Source: Pseudomonadota bacterium (GTDB lineage Bacteria > Pseudomonadota > Gammaproteobacteria > Burkholderiales > Rhodocyclaceae). Taken from it: 64,000 nucleotides of DNA. The notes beneath the pieces are model-generated. The model did not search any database, was not told where the DNA came from, and was given only the letters and a program-made list of their open reading frames with translations. Positions 19,229 through 28,883 of this stretch are shown one piece after another. The stretch is taken from positions 1-64,000 of the forward strand of contig JAFEDH010000004.1 of the NCBI GenBank assembly GCA_018241695.1, in the 5' to 3' direction. The first letter of the stretch is position 1. Every line of letters begins with the position of its first letter. The translations under genes and the position numbers were made by a program.

Positions 19229-19941
19229 CGCGCCGGCTCCGCATGGTCTTCGGGGACATGGCCCCCGTCATGCACGATGAGGCCATCACGAAAGCGCACC
19301 AGCCGTTGCGCATGGGCGGCGATATCCGGCTCATGGGTGACCAGGACGATGGTGATGCCCTCGCGGTGCAGGGTCTCGAACAGGGCCAGGATTTCTTCCG
19401 AGGTCTGCGTATCGAGATTGCCCGTCGGCTCGTCGGCGAGAATCAGGCGCGGCCGGTTCACCAGCGCCCGGGCGATGGCAACACGTTGCTGCTGGCCACC
19501 GGAGATGCGGTTGGGCATGGAGGCCGCATAGCGCCCCAGGCCAACCTTGTCGAGCATCTCGCGGGCGCGGGCGCGGCGGGTTTCACGCTCCACATTGGCA
19601 TACACCAGAGGCAGGGCGACGTTGTCTTCCAGGCTGAACCGCGGCAGCAGGTTGAACCCCTGAAAGACAAAGCCGATCAGCCGGCCCCGCACCCGCGCCA
19701 GATCGTCCTTGTCCATGGCCGAGACGGGACGACCGTCGAGGATGTATTCGCCGGCGCTGGGACGGTCCAGGCAGCCGAGCAGGTTCATGAAGGTGGACTT
19801 GCCCGATCCGGAGGGACCCATGATGGCGACGAATTCCCCGGCATCGATATCGAGGTCCACCCCCTTCAGGGCGGGAAAATCGCCAGCCGGTGTGCTGTAG
19901 GATTTTTTTAATCCACGCACGGCTATGACGGAAGAAGGCAT
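19225..19941 (-). CDS. ABC transporter ATP-binding protein (MacB/LolD type)
   Basis: A 238-aa nucleotide-binding subunit. Walker A is GPSGSGKST, the Q-loop region is GFVFQGFNLLPRFS, the signature is ISGGQQQRVAIARAL, Walker B is LILADEPTGNLD and the switch His is in VLVTHEPD. The TGNLDTQTSEEIL sequence is typical of the MacB/LolD/FtsE group. It powers the permease encoded immediately downstream (4-bp overlap), and its start touches the stop of the adaptor gene. Confidence 0.94.
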   Translation of the reverse strand: MPSSVIAVRGLKKSYSTPAGDFPALKGVDLDIDAGEFVAIMGPSGSGKSTFMNLLGCLDRPSAGEYILDGRPVSAMDKDDLARVRGRLIGFVFQGFNLLPRFSLEDNVALPLVYANVERETRRARAREMLDKVGLGRYAASMPNRISGGQQQRVAIARALVNRPRLILADEPTGNLDTQTSEEILALFETLHREGITIVLVTHEPDIAAHAQRLVRFRDGLIVHDGGHVPEDHAEPAR

Positions 19942-21128
19942 CAGAAGGGGCGGAAGCGGGGGCCGGAAGGATTTTCGGCCGGCTTGCCCTTGCCGTTCTC
20001 GGCCACGATCACCGCATCGCCGGCCTTGAGTTCACCGCCCGTCACCTCGGTATTGCGGCCATCGGTAATGCCCAGCCCGATGGCCACCGCCACCGGCTTG
20101 CCGTCACGCAAAACCCATACGGTACCGCTGGAACCATCGCGCTTTTTCTTTCCCTCGCCAGGCTTGGGCCCGCTGCCCGCGGCAACCGGCTGGTCGACCG
20201 GTTTGAAGCGCAGTGCGGCGTTGGGCACCCGCAGCGCATCCTCGCGCCGCGCCACACCGATATTCACATAGGCGGTCATGCCGGGCAGCAGGATCAGTTC
20301 CGGGTTGGCGACATCGATCACCACATCGTAGGTCACCACGTTCTGGGTGGTGGTGGGATTGAGCCGGATCAGGCGCACGCTGCCGTGAAAACTGCGGCTG
20401 GGAAACGCATCGACATTGAAGCGCACCTTCTGCCCGGTCCGGATCTGGCCGATATCCGCCTCGGCGAAAGAAGAGTCGATCTGCATCTTGGCCAGATCCT
20501 GGGCGATCTTGAACAGGGTCGGCGTCTGGAAGCTGGCGGCCACGGTCTGGCCCACATCGATCTGGCGGTCGACCACCACGCCGGAAACCGGCGAGCGGAT
20601 CACCGAATATCCCAGATTGGCGCGGCTCCTCTTCAAGGCCGCGCGGGACTGGTTCACCTGGGCCTGGGCAGCCTGATGCGCCTGTACGGCCTGATCCAGC
20701 TCCTGCCGGGAAATGTATTCCTGCGCAAAAAGCGACTGGTCGCGCTGCTCGGTGGCGGCAGCCAGATCCAGGCTGGCCTGCGCGGACTTGAGGCTGGCCT
20801 GATCCTGCGCCACCTGCGCGGCGAAAAGCACATCGTCCAGCTCGGCCAGCACCTGGCCCTTTTTCACTTCGGCGTTGTAATCCACATGCAGCCGGGTCAC
20901 GGTGCCGGAAACCTGGGTGCCGACATTCACCAGCGTCACCGGATTGAGGGTGCCGTTGGCGGAAACGCTCTGGGTCAGCTCTCCCCGGTCCACGGGCTGC
21001 AGCTTGTAACGCGCCGCGCCGCCGCCATCGCCGCGGCCGAAAGCGACATAAAGCCCTCCGGCAACGAGCAGCAGCGCCAGCACGGACACGGATTTGCGCG
21101 GCATGCGCGCTGGTAATGCAATCTTCAT
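19941..21128 (-). CDS. MacA-like periplasmic adaptor (membrane fusion protein)
   Basis: A 395-aa protein with one N-terminal membrane anchor (SVSVLALLLVAGGLYVAF), a biotinyl-lipoyl half (VGTQVSGTVTRLHVDYNAEVKKGQVLAELDD), a helical hairpin (about residues 105-175, rich in Gln/Ala) and the second lipoyl half (SPVSGVVVDRQIDVGQTV). A beta-barrel region follows. A Lys-rich insertion (EGKKKRDGSSG) lies near the C-terminus. It links the ABC permease to the outer-membrane channel. The gene order is TolC-like, adaptor, ATPase, permease, each junction overlapping by 1-4 bp. Confidence 0.92.
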   Translation of the reverse strand: MKIALPARMPRKSVSVLALLLVAGGLYVAFGRGDGGGAARYKLQPVDRGELTQSVSANGTLNPVTLVNVGTQVSGTVTRLHVDYNAEVKKGQVLAELDDVLFAAQVAQDQASLKSAQASLDLAAATEQRDQSLFAQEYISRQELDQAVQAHQAAQAQVNQSRAALKRSRANLGYSVIRSPVSGVVVDRQIDVGQTVAASFQTPTLFKIAQDLAKMQIDSSFAEADIGQIRTGQKVRFNVDAFPSRSFHGSVRLIRLNPTTTQNVVTYDVVIDVANPELILLPGMTAYVNIGVARREDALRVPNAALRFKPVDQPVAAGSGPKPGEGKKKRDGSSGTVWVLRDGKPVAVAIGLGITDGRNTEVTGGELKAGDAVIVAENGKGKPAENPSGPRFRPF

Positions 21129-22474
21129 GGTGTTCTGTCTTCCTGCAGGGAAAGCACGAGATCCCGGTCCAGCGTACCCATGGACTGGGCCAGGGCGGCC
21201 CGGGCCACATTCCAGCTGTACAGGGACTGAACCTGCTGCTGCCGTGCCGAGGCCAGCGCATTCTGGGCATTCAGGAGATCCAGCATGCTGCCGACGCCGG
21301 CCTGATAGCGGCCGCGCGCCACCTTGTCGGCAGCCTCGGCGCTGGCGAGCAGATCCGCGCTGCTGCGGGTGGTCTGGGTGGCGGTGAGCAGCGACTGATA
21401 GGCATTCCAGACATCCTGCGCGACCTGGAGCCGCAGCTGATCTTCGCTGGCGGCCCGGGATTCGGCCTGGGCCTGGGCGGCGCGCACCCGATAGGTCGTG
21501 GCGAAGCCGGTGAACAGGGGAATGTTCAGGGTCAGCCCCAGACTTCCGCCGCGCGACTCGCCCAGGCTGGCGTTATGCACATCGCTGCCACTGACGCCGA
21601 AGCTCAGACTGGGCAGATGCGCTGCCCGCGCCGCATCCACGCTGGCCTGCGCGGCGGCTGTCTGGGCTTGCGCGGAACGCAGATCGGGCCGCCGCCGCCG
21701 GGCTTCCGCGATCAGCGCATCGACATCCTGCTCGAAATGCGGAGGAGGAGCCGCCTGGGTGTCGGCCGCCAGATGCAGCGGCTGCGGCGCATCCCGCCCG
21801 AGCAGAAGATTGAGACTGCCCTGCGCGATCTTCAGGCTACCTTCGGCGGTAATCCGGGCCAGCGTGGCCTGGGACAGCGCCGTGCGTGCCTGCAGGGTAT
21901 CCGCCGGTGTGCCAGTGCCGGCCTGGTAGCGTGCCGCGGCGGCCTTGTAACTGGTTTCGGCGACACGCTCGGATTCCCGGGTGGCAGCCAGGGAAGCATC
22001 GGCCGCCTGCACCTGATACCAGGTCTGGACCGTGGACAGGAACAGGGACTGTACCGTCGCATCCATCGTGTCCACCGCCGCCGCCAGCAGCTGGCGGGCA
22101 TTTTCCAGGGTGGCCGAGCGGGCACCGAAGTCGTACACCAGCCAGGCCAGCGTGGCCTGGGCGCTACGCTGGCTGCTGGTCATTCCCAGAGAACGGACCC
22201 GAGCCTCACCCACCGAAACATTCAGGGAAGGCAGATAGGCCGACTTGGCCACGCCCACCTGGGCCGCCTGCGCCCGGGCGTTGGCCCAGACAGCCCGGGT
22301 CTGGGGATTCGCGCACAGGGCAGCATCCACGGCGTCCACCAGCCCCAGAAGGGATGGCGCCGGACGGCAGACGACAAAGGGCGGAGCAAGATCGGCTTCG
22401 GTCGCAAAAGGGTCCAGGGCATGAGCCGGGAGCGCCAGGATCAGCAGGGCCGTAGAACACAGAAAACGCAGCAT
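21125..22474 (-). CDS. TolC-family outer-membrane efflux protein
   Basis: 449 aa from the ATG at 22474, chosen because a clear signal peptide (MLRFLCSTALLILALPAHA) follows; the frame is open further upstream. It has two related halves with TolC-type helices, for example ANARAQAAQVGVAKSAYLPSL and its counterpart ARAAHLPSLSFGVSG, and the ending VGSMLDLLNAQNALASARQQ. It would form the trimeric exit duct for the MacAB-like exporter it leads, and might also serve the divergent RND pump, which has no channel of its own in this window. Confidence 0.9.
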   Translation of the reverse strand: MLRFLCSTALLILALPAHALDPFATEADLAPPFVVCRPAPSLLGLVDAVDAALCANPQTRAVWANARAQAAQVGVAKSAYLPSLNVSVGEARVRSLGMTSSQRSAQATLAWLVYDFGARSATLENARQLLAAAVDTMDATVQSLFLSTVQTWYQVQAADASLAATRESERVAETSYKAAAARYQAGTGTPADTLQARTALSQATLARITAEGSLKIAQGSLNLLLGRDAPQPLHLAADTQAAPPPHFEQDVDALIAEARRRRPDLRSAQAQTAAAQASVDAARAAHLPSLSFGVSGSDVHNASLGESRGGSLGLTLNIPLFTGFATTYRVRAAQAQAESRAASEDQLRLQVAQDVWNAYQSLLTATQTTRSSADLLASAEAADKVARGRYQAGVGSMLDLLNAQNALASARQQQVQSLYSWNVARAALAQSMGTLDRDLVLSLQEDRTP

Positions 22475-22553
22475 GGAAGCAGTGTAAAGGGCGCAGGTAA
22501 ATGGCACCGGGATGTCATTGTTACCGCAAGTAAGCCGGGAGGAACGCAAAATG

Positions 22554-22568
22554 CATTGACGTACAATG
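22554..22568. promoter_or_regulatory. Possible operator between the two efflux operons
   Basis: The inverted repeat CATTG-N5-CAATG lies between the divergent TolC-like and RND adaptor genes, with another CATTG half 30-odd bases away (near 22516). This could be a binding site for an efflux regulator, but no regulator gene is adjacent and the match is short. Confidence 0.3.
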
Positions 22569-22611
22569 ACCCGGAAACGCAATCCCTTTCCCTTTTCCCT
22601 CCACCATCGTC

Positions 22612-23676
22612 ATGAAAAAGCTGCCCGCCCTGGCCGTCGGGGCGCTCGTCATCGGCGCCGCCGCCTATTTCCATTTTCGCCAGGCACCTGCCGGCGCACC
22701 GCCTCCCGTTGCCGTTCCCGTGCTCGCCGCGCACGCCGCAACCCGCGACCTGCCTGTCGTGCTGAGCCTGGTGGGGCGTACCGAAGCCTACGAAACCGTG
22801 GCGATGAAATCCCGGGTGGATGGCCAGGTGCTATCGGTGCCGTTTGCCGAAGGGCAGCATGTGAAAAAGGGCGAGGTGCTGGTACGCCTCGATCCGGCCG
22901 ATTTCCAGGCACGCCTGCGCCAGGCCGAAGCCGCGCTGACCAAGGCCCGTTCCGATGAGCGCCGCAATGCCGACCTGCGCAGCAAGGGCTTCATCTCCGC
23001 GGCCCAGATGGTGGATGTGCATACGGCAGCCGAAGCCCAGGCCGCTGTCGTGGACCTGGCCCGCCTGCAACTGGACTACACCACATTGCGTGCGCCTTTC
23101 GACGGCATCGTTGGCGCGCGCCTGGTCTATCCCGGTACCGGCATCAAGACCAACGACACCACGCTGGCCGTCGTCAATCGCGTGCGCCCCCTCTATGCCA
23201 CCTTCACGGTACCGGAAAAATATCTGCCGGCACTGATGACGGCGCGCAAGAACAAGCTGGTCGCCGAGGTGACGGTACCCGGCTCAGGCAAAAGCTTTAC
23301 CGGCGCAGTCACCTTCCTCGACAACGGCGTAGACCGCACGACCGGCACGCTGCAGGCCAAGGTGCTGCTGGCGAACGATGGGGAAGAACTGCTGCCGGGG
23401 CAATATGTGAACGTGAATCTGGTACTCGACACCCTGCACGATGTGGTGGTGATTCCTTCCGAGGCCATCCAGCAGGGGCCGAACGGCAGCTATGCCTTCA
23501 TCGTCAAGCCTGATCAGACGGTGGAAATGCGACCGCTCCGGCAAGGCCCCAGCTATCAGGGCGTGACCGCGATCACCCAGGGTATCGCCCGGGGCGAGAC
23601 CGTGGTGACCGATGGCCAGCTGCGCCTGACCCCGGGCGCCAAGGCGCAAATCAAGACCACCGCCGCGGCACACTGA
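22612..23676 (+). CDS. RND efflux periplasmic adaptor (AcrA/MdtA family)
   Basis: A 354-aa membrane fusion protein with an N-terminal anchor (LPALAVGALVIGAAAYF), lipoyl halves (MKSRVDGQVLSVPFAEGQHVKKGEVLVRLD and LRAPFDGIVGARLVYPGT), a short hairpin between them, and the barrel motif VDRTTGTLQAKVLLANDGEELLPGQYVNV. It joins the RND pump encoded 10 bp downstream to an outer-membrane channel. The gene is transcribed divergently from the MacAB-like operon. Confidence 0.93.
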   Translation: MKKLPALAVGALVIGAAAYFHFRQAPAGAPPPVAVPVLAAHAATRDLPVVLSLVGRTEAYETVAMKSRVDGQVLSVPFAEGQHVKKGEVLVRLDPADFQARLRQAEAALTKARSDERRNADLRSKGFISAAQMVDVHTAAEAQAAVVDLARLQLDYTTLRAPFDGIVGARLVYPGTGIKTNDTTLAVVNRVRPLYATFTVPEKYLPALMTARKNKLVAEVTVPGSGKSFTGAVTFLDNGVDRTTGTLQAKVLLANDGEELLPGQYVNVNLVLDTLHDVVVIPSEAIQQGPNGSYAFIVKPDQTVEMRPLRQGPSYQGVTAITQGIARGETVVTDGQLRLTPGAKAQIKTTAAAH

Positions 23677-23686
23677 GGCGCCGGCC

Positions 23687-26600
23687 ATGCAATTACCTGA
23701 ACTCTCGATTCGCCGGCCGGTGATGACGACGCTGCTGATGGCGGCGTTCCTCATTTTCGGAATTTTTGCCTATCGTTCGCTGCCGGTTTCCGAGTTGCCC
23801 AGCGTGGACTTTCCCACCATCTCGGTTACCGCCAACCTGCCGGGCGCATCCCCCGAAACCATGGCATCGGCCGTAGCCACGCCTCTCGAAAGCCAGTTTT
23901 CCACCATCGCCGGCCTCGACAACATGAATTCGGTGAACGCCCAGGGCCTCACCTCCATCACCTTGCAGTTCTCTCTTGACCGGGATATCGATGCGGCGGC
24001 GCAGGATGTGCAGTCGGCCATCGCCGCATCCCAGCGCAAGCTGCCCAACGACATGCCCGCGCCGCCTTCCTTTCGCAAGGTGAATCCCGCCGACGCGCCC
24101 ATTTTTTTCATCGCCATGGGCTCGAAGACACTGCCGCTGTCCACGGTCAGCGAGTACGCGGAAACCCAGCTCGCGCAACGCCTGTCCACTCTCTCCGGTG
24201 TGGCGCAGGTGGCCGTTTTCGGCTCGCAGAAATTTGCCGTGCGCATCCAGGCGGACCCGGAAAGGCTTGCGGCACGCGGAATCGGCATCGATGAAGTGGC
24301 CCAGGCGGTCGCCGCCAACAACGTCAACAAGCCCACCGGCGCGGTGGATGGCCCGTATCAGAACTTTTCCATCAAGGCCAACGGCCAGCTTGAAAAAGCC
24401 AGCGACTATCGTCCCCTGATCGTCAGCTACCGCAATGGCGCCCCGGTCCGCCTGGAAGATCTGGCCACGGTGGTGGACAGCGTGGAAAACAACAAGATGT
24501 CGGCCTGGTTCAACAATGAGCAGTCCATCATCCTCGTGGTGATGCGTCAGCCCGGCGCCAACACGGTAGCGACGGTGGACGCCATCCGGCACGTGCTGCC
24601 AGTATTCCAGGCCAAGCTGCCGGCCTCGGTGGAGCTGACGGTGCATTACGACCGCAGTCTGGTGATCCGCGATGCCATTGCCGACGTGCAGTTCACCCTG
24701 GTGCTGGCCGGTTTCCTCGTGGTGCTGGTGATCCTGCTGTTCCTGCGCAACCTTTCCGCCACCCTGATTCCCGGCGTAGCGCTGCCCATCTCGGTGGTCG
24801 GCACCTTCGCCATCATGTACCTGATGGGCTACAGCCTGGACAACCTGTCGCTGCTGGCGCTCACGCTCTCGGTCGGCTTCGTGGTGGACGATGCCATCGT
24901 GATGCTGGAGAACATCGTGCGTCACATGGAAGCGGGTGAATCGGCCTTCCAGGCGGCGATCAAGGGCTCACGGGAAATCGGCTTCACCATTCTCTCCATG
25001 ACCCTTTCCCTGATCGCTGTCTTCATTCCCGTGCTGTTCATGGGCGGCATCGTCGGCCGTCTGCTGCACGAATTCGCGGTCACGATCTGTTCCGCCATCC
25101 TGGTCTCCGGCCTGGTTTCCCTCACCCTCACCCCCATGCTCTGCAGCCGCTATCTGCGCCACACCCATGCCGAGGATCATGGCCGCGCCTACCAGGCCTT
25201 CGAGCGCTTCTTCAACACCCTGCTGGAAGGCTATCGCCAATCCCTGGCATGGGCCATCGCCCATGCCCGCTGGGTGATGGCCGGCTTTCTCGCCACCCTG
25301 ATCCTCACCGGCATCATGTTCGCCGTAGTCTCCAAGGATTTTCTCCCGGGCGGCGACACAGGCTATATCGTCGCTTTCACCGAAGGCCCGCAGGATGTTT
25401 CCTTTGCCGCCATGGCGGAACGGCAGCGCGCCGTCGCCACCATCATCGGCACCGATCCCGATGTCGCCCGCATTGTTTCGGCGGTCGGCGCCTCCGGACC
25501 GCGCCCCACCCTCAACACGGCCACCATGTACATCGCCCTCAAGGATCACGGGCAACGCCATTCCACGCCCGACCAGATCATCCAGCGCCTGCGGCCCAGG
25601 GTGAATTCGGTACCCGGCATCCGTGTCTTTCTGCAAAACCCGCCCACCATCAACGTCGGCGGCCAGGTCACCTCGGCGTTGTATCAGTACACCCTGCAGG
25701 ACACCGATCTGGACGAACTGTATGCCTGGAGCGAGCGCCTGCTGATGGAAATGCGCAAGCTGCCCGGCTTCGTGGACGTCAATACCAATCTGAAAAACCG
25801 CAGCCCCACCCTTTCCCTCGACGTGGACCGGGACAAGCTGGCTACCCTCGGTGTGAGTTTCGGCCAGGTGGAGGATGCGCTGCAAAGCGGGTTCTCGGCA
25901 CGGCAGATTTCCACCATCTACGGTGCCACCAACCAATATCAGGTGATCCTCGAACTCCTGCCGCAATACCAGGCCGACCCGACAGTGCTCAACCGGCTCT
26001 ACATTCGTTCCGGCAGCGGTCAGCTGATCCCGCTCGATACGGTGGTGCATGTCTCGCACAAGACCCAGGCCCTGATGGTGAACCATCTTGGGCAGCTGCC
26101 ATCGGTGACCCTGTCCTTCAACCTGACGCCGGGCGTATCGCTTGGCGATGCGGTCAACAGCATCCATGCCATGGAGCGCTCCCTGCGCCTGCCGGTGAGC
26201 CTCACCACCAGTCTGCAGGGTTCCGCGCAGGCCTTCCAGTCGTCGCTGCAGGGGCTGGGTGTATTGCTGCTGATCGCGGTACTGGTGGTGTATCTGGTGC
26301 TGGGCATCCTCTACGAGAATTTCATCCACCCGCTGACCATCCTCTCCGGCCTGCCGGCGGCGGGGCTGGGCGCCTTGCTGACCCTGCTCCTGTTCCGGGA
26401 TGATCTCACGCTGTATGCCTTCGTCGGCATCATCATGCTGGTGGGTATCGTCAAGAAGAACGCCATCATGATGATCGACTTCGCCCTGGAAAAGCAGCGC
26501 AAGGAGAATTGCCCGGCCAGGGATGCGATCTATGAAGCCTGCCTGGTGCGCTTCCGTCCCATCATGATGACCACCGTGGCGGCACTGGCCGGTACCCTGC

Positions 26601-26776
26601 CCATCGCCGTGGGCATGGGCACCGGAGCCGAGGTACGACGGCCTCTCGGTCTTGCGGTGGTCGGCGGACTGGTGGTCTCCCAGTTCCTCACCCTGTATCT
26701 GACCCCGGTGGTCTACCTGTACCTCGACAGGCTGGCAGCCCGGCTCAGTTTCCGCCCCGCCGATGCGACCACCTGA
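23687..26776 (+). CDS. RND multidrug efflux pump, inner-membrane subunit (HAE1 family)
   Basis: A 1029-aa proton-driven pump of normal length. It has the N-terminal helix and porter-domain opening LSIRRPVMTTLLMAAF and PSVDFPTISVTANLPGASPETM, and the transmembrane proton-relay segment VGFVVDDAIVMLENIVRHME, with the Asp pair required for proton transfer. The second half carries GIIMLVGIVKKNAIMMIDFA and RFRPIMMTTVAALAGTLPIA. The pattern resembles the MdtB/MdtC/MuxB branch more than AcrB. The substrate range cannot be read from sequence. Confidence 0.95.
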   Translation: MQLPELSIRRPVMTTLLMAAFLIFGIFAYRSLPVSELPSVDFPTISVTANLPGASPETMASAVATPLESQFSTIAGLDNMNSVNAQGLTSITLQFSLDRDIDAAAQDVQSAIAASQRKLPNDMPAPPSFRKVNPADAPIFFIAMGSKTLPLSTVSEYAETQLAQRLSTLSGVAQVAVFGSQKFAVRIQADPERLAARGIGIDEVAQAVAANNVNKPTGAVDGPYQNFSIKANGQLEKASDYRPLIVSYRNGAPVRLEDLATVVDSVENNKMSAWFNNEQSIILVVMRQPGANTVATVDAIRHVLPVFQAKLPASVELTVHYDRSLVIRDAIADVQFTLVLAGFLVVLVILLFLRNLSATLIPGVALPISVVGTFAIMYLMGYSLDNLSLLALTLSVGFVVDDAIVMLENIVRHMEAGESAFQAAIKGSREIGFTILSMTLSLIAVFIPVLFMGGIVGRLLHEFAVTICSAILVSGLVSLTLTPMLCSRYLRHTHAEDHGRAYQAFERFFNTLLEGYRQSLAWAIAHARWVMAGFLATLILTGIMFAVVSKDFLPGGDTGYIVAFTEGPQDVSFAAMAERQRAVATIIGTDPDVARIVSAVGASGPRPTLNTATMYIALKDHGQRHSTPDQIIQRLRPRVNSVPGIRVFLQNPPTINVGGQVTSALYQYTLQDTDLDELYAWSERLLMEMRKLPGFVDVNTNLKNRSPTLSLDVDRDKLATLGVSFGQVEDALQSGFSARQISTIYGATNQYQVILELLPQYQADPTVLNRLYIRSGSGQLIPLDTVVHVSHKTQALMVNHLGQLPSVTLSFNLTPGVSLGDAVNSIHAMERSLRLPVSLTTSLQGSAQAFQSSLQGLGVLLLIAVLVVYLVLGILYENFIHPLTILSGLPAAGLGALLTLLLFRDDLTLYAFVGIIMLVGIVKKNAIMMIDFALEKQRKENCPARDAIYEACLVRFRPIMMTTVAALAGTLPIAVGMGTGAEVRRPLGLAVVGGLVVSQFLTLYLTPVVYLYLDRLAARLSFRPADATT

Positions 26777-26806
26777 GCCAGGGGGCGCCCTGTCCGGCAG
26801 CCCCCC

Positions 26807-26834
26807 TTGACTGGTCGCCGCACGGACCTAGACT
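26807..26834 (+). promoter_or_regulatory. Predicted sigma-70-like promoter of the HIT-ubiE gene block
   Basis: TTGACT at 26807-26812 and TAGACT at 26829-26834, 16 bases apart, lie just upstream of the HIT gene. The short leader (about 20 bases) includes the GAGGA ribosome site. Prediction only. Confidence 0.4.
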
Positions 26835-26862
26835 GCCACGACCGCCTATCGAGGAACCCGCC

Positions 26863-27291
26863 TTGTCCTCCACCTGCCCCTTGTGCGCAAATCCTGATGA
26901 TCCCGTCCTCTGGCAGGACGCCGACTGTCGCATCGTGCGCGTCAGCGGCGCTGAAGGTGCGGCCTTCCCCGGTTTCTGCCGCGTCCTCTGGCGCCGCCAT
27001 GTGCGGGAGATGGGTGATCTCGCGGCACAGGAACGCAACCACCTGATGCAGGTGGTATTCGCCACCGAGCTGGCCGTGCGCGAGGTGATGCGCCCCGACA
27101 AGATCAATCTCGCCAGCCTGGGCAATGTTGTGCCCCATCTGCACTGGCACGTCATCCCCCGCTGGCACGATGACAGCCACTTCCCGACACCGATCTGGGG
27201 CCCGGCCCGGCGCCGGGCGCCCACCCGTGAACTGGCAAGCGACCAGGCACTGCAAGCCGTGTTGCACCGGCAACTGGGGTACGGCCCGTGA
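26863..27291 (+). CDS. HIT family nucleotide hydrolase/transferase
   Basis: A 142-aa protein with the histidine triad PHLHWHVIPRW (H-x-H-x-H) near residue 90 and a CPLC Cys pair at the start. HIT proteins hydrolyse nucleotide phosphoramidates or dinucleoside polyphosphates. The start is TTG, chosen because GAGGA sits 7-8 bases upstream and the N-terminal CPLC motif is conserved in this family. Its stop overlaps the next gene by 4 bp. Confidence 0.88.
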   Translation: MSSTCPLCANPDDPVLWQDADCRIVRVSGAEGAAFPGFCRVLWRRHVREMGDLAAQERNHLMQVVFATELAVREVMRPDKINLASLGNVVPHLHWHVIPRWHDDSHFPTPIWGPARRRAPTRELASDQALQAVLHRQLGYGP

Positions 27292-28829
27292 CGCCGGCAG
27301 ATTTCGACTTCGCCCTGCCCCCCTGCGACAACCTTCACGCTCCCTGCTGCATCCATGTTCGCGCCGCCCGCGCCTGGATCGAAACGCTTCCCATAGACAG
27401 CCCGGCCCAAAGCCAGGCCGCCCTGTGCAACGAACTGGAAGCCCTGCTGTATCACCGGCTGCCGGCAGCGGAACGCATCGACATCCTCGATCTGCTCGGA
27501 CAGCGGGTGATTGCACTGCAACAGGAAACCCTTGCACGCTACGGCGGCAAGCCCCTGCCCCTGGCTTCATCCGAGCAGGCCGCCTTCGATGCCGCCAATG
27601 CGGTCTGGATGATCCTCCTGCAAGGCTATCTGCGTGCCGTGGCCGATACCTCGGGCAAGAGCGCCCCTGCCCTGCAACGTGCGCTGTCGGTGCTGGTGGA
27701 ATGGCAGAGCAGCCAGTTGCTGGCCCGGCGCCAGCCCGCACCGGCCCACTGGCGCCGGCTGCATCAGTTGCTGAGTCTCGCCGAACACAATGGGCAGCTT
27801 CATGTCCCGGTAGCGGATGCCGGCGGCCATAAAACCACCGTGCTCGCCACCTATGGATCGGCACTGCTGATGCAGGCCGCCGGCCCCTATGAGCTGCTGC
27901 CGCCACAACTGGGCTGGATGCTGCGCTGGGCACGCCGCTGGGGCGGCAGGCTGACCTGGCTGACAGCCCCTCCGACGAAATCCCCGGCACTGCCGCTATC
28001 CGTGAATCCGGCTTCCGATCACCTGTTGCACCACGCATCCACAGCCGCGGACAGGCTGTATTTTTTTGGTACGGCCGAATTGCGGCGCCACCTGAAATCG
28101 TGCATCGAACAGCTGGAAGCCGGTGCCAAGCCGATCCTGCTCCGGCTGGGCGACGACTGCACCCAGCCGGCCTGTGGCCAACTGCTCAGACGGCTTTATC
28201 CGCGCTGGTGCAAGGGCGGCGTGGAAAGGAAGACGGAACGGCACCGTGGCGTTGGCCATGCCGACCTGGTGATCGGGCTGGAGTCGTCATTCCTCCTGTT
28301 TTCCCGCACTCACGGCAAGTATCAATCCACTTCGTCTCCTCCTGTAAGCGATCCCCCATACCCCGTACCGTATGAAAGCGAAATCGCCATCATCGACCAG
28401 AGCGCACAGGGCCTGCACCTGTTGCGACAACCGGCGACGAACGCGAATCGTGCCGGACCCGGCCATCTGCTTGCTGTCAGGCCGGGTGATACGGATCGTT
28501 TTTTCCTCGCGGTGGCACGCTGGACCGCGGCCGATCCGGAAGGATGCATCCACCTTGGCCTGCAACTCCTGCCTGGCACCGCACAGGCGGCAGCGATCCG
28601 TTACACCGGAACCCACGCCCGCAGCGAATCTCCGCAACCCGGTTTCCTGCTCCCTGCCGTCCCCGCCCTGAATTCCCCGGCCAGCATCATCCTGTCCGTC
28701 GGCGCATTCCGCCCCGGAAGGATCGTGGAAACCGGGCAGGGCGGCCTTGGCCAAACCCTTATCCTGGAAACCCTGCTCGAACGGGGGGAAGATTTCGACC
28801 GGGCGACCTATCGCCAGGAACCCGGCTGA
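27288..28829 (+). CDS. Uncharacterised protein with a PilZ-like C-terminal segment
   Basis: A 513-aa soluble protein starting with GTG inside the end of the HIT gene. No domain is certain. The first 200 residues are mostly helical. The C-terminal part (about residues 360-450) carries an IIDQSAQGLHLL sequence resembling the D-x-S-x-x-G element of PilZ domains, followed after about 45 residues by an FFLAVARWTAADPEGCIHLGLQLL stretch like the PilZ beta-barrel end. If real, it would bind cyclic di-GMP, but the upstream RxxxR motif is not obvious. The N-terminal part is unassigned. Confidence 0.5.
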   Translation: MTPADFDFALPPCDNLHAPCCIHVRAARAWIETLPIDSPAQSQAALCNELEALLYHRLPAAERIDILDLLGQRVIALQQETLARYGGKPLPLASSEQAAFDAANAVWMILLQGYLRAVADTSGKSAPALQRALSVLVEWQSSQLLARRQPAPAHWRRLHQLLSLAEHNGQLHVPVADAGGHKTTVLATYGSALLMQAAGPYELLPPQLGWMLRWARRWGGRLTWLTAPPTKSPALPLSVNPASDHLLHHASTAADRLYFFGTAELRRHLKSCIEQLEAGAKPILLRLGDDCTQPACGQLLRRLYPRWCKGGVERKTERHRGVGHADLVIGLESSFLLFSRTHGKYQSTSSPPVSDPPYPVPYESEIAIIDQSAQGLHLLRQPATNANRAGPGHLLAVRPGDTDRFFLAVARWTAADPEGCIHLGLQLLPGTAQAAAIRYTGTHARSESPQPGFLLPAVPALNSPASIILSVGAFRPGRIVETGQGGLGQTLILETLLERGEDFDRATYRQEPG

Positions 28830-28883
28830 GGCCGGGGCCGGGCGCGCTATCATGGGTACCCGTTCCACGCTCGTCTCTCCGCC

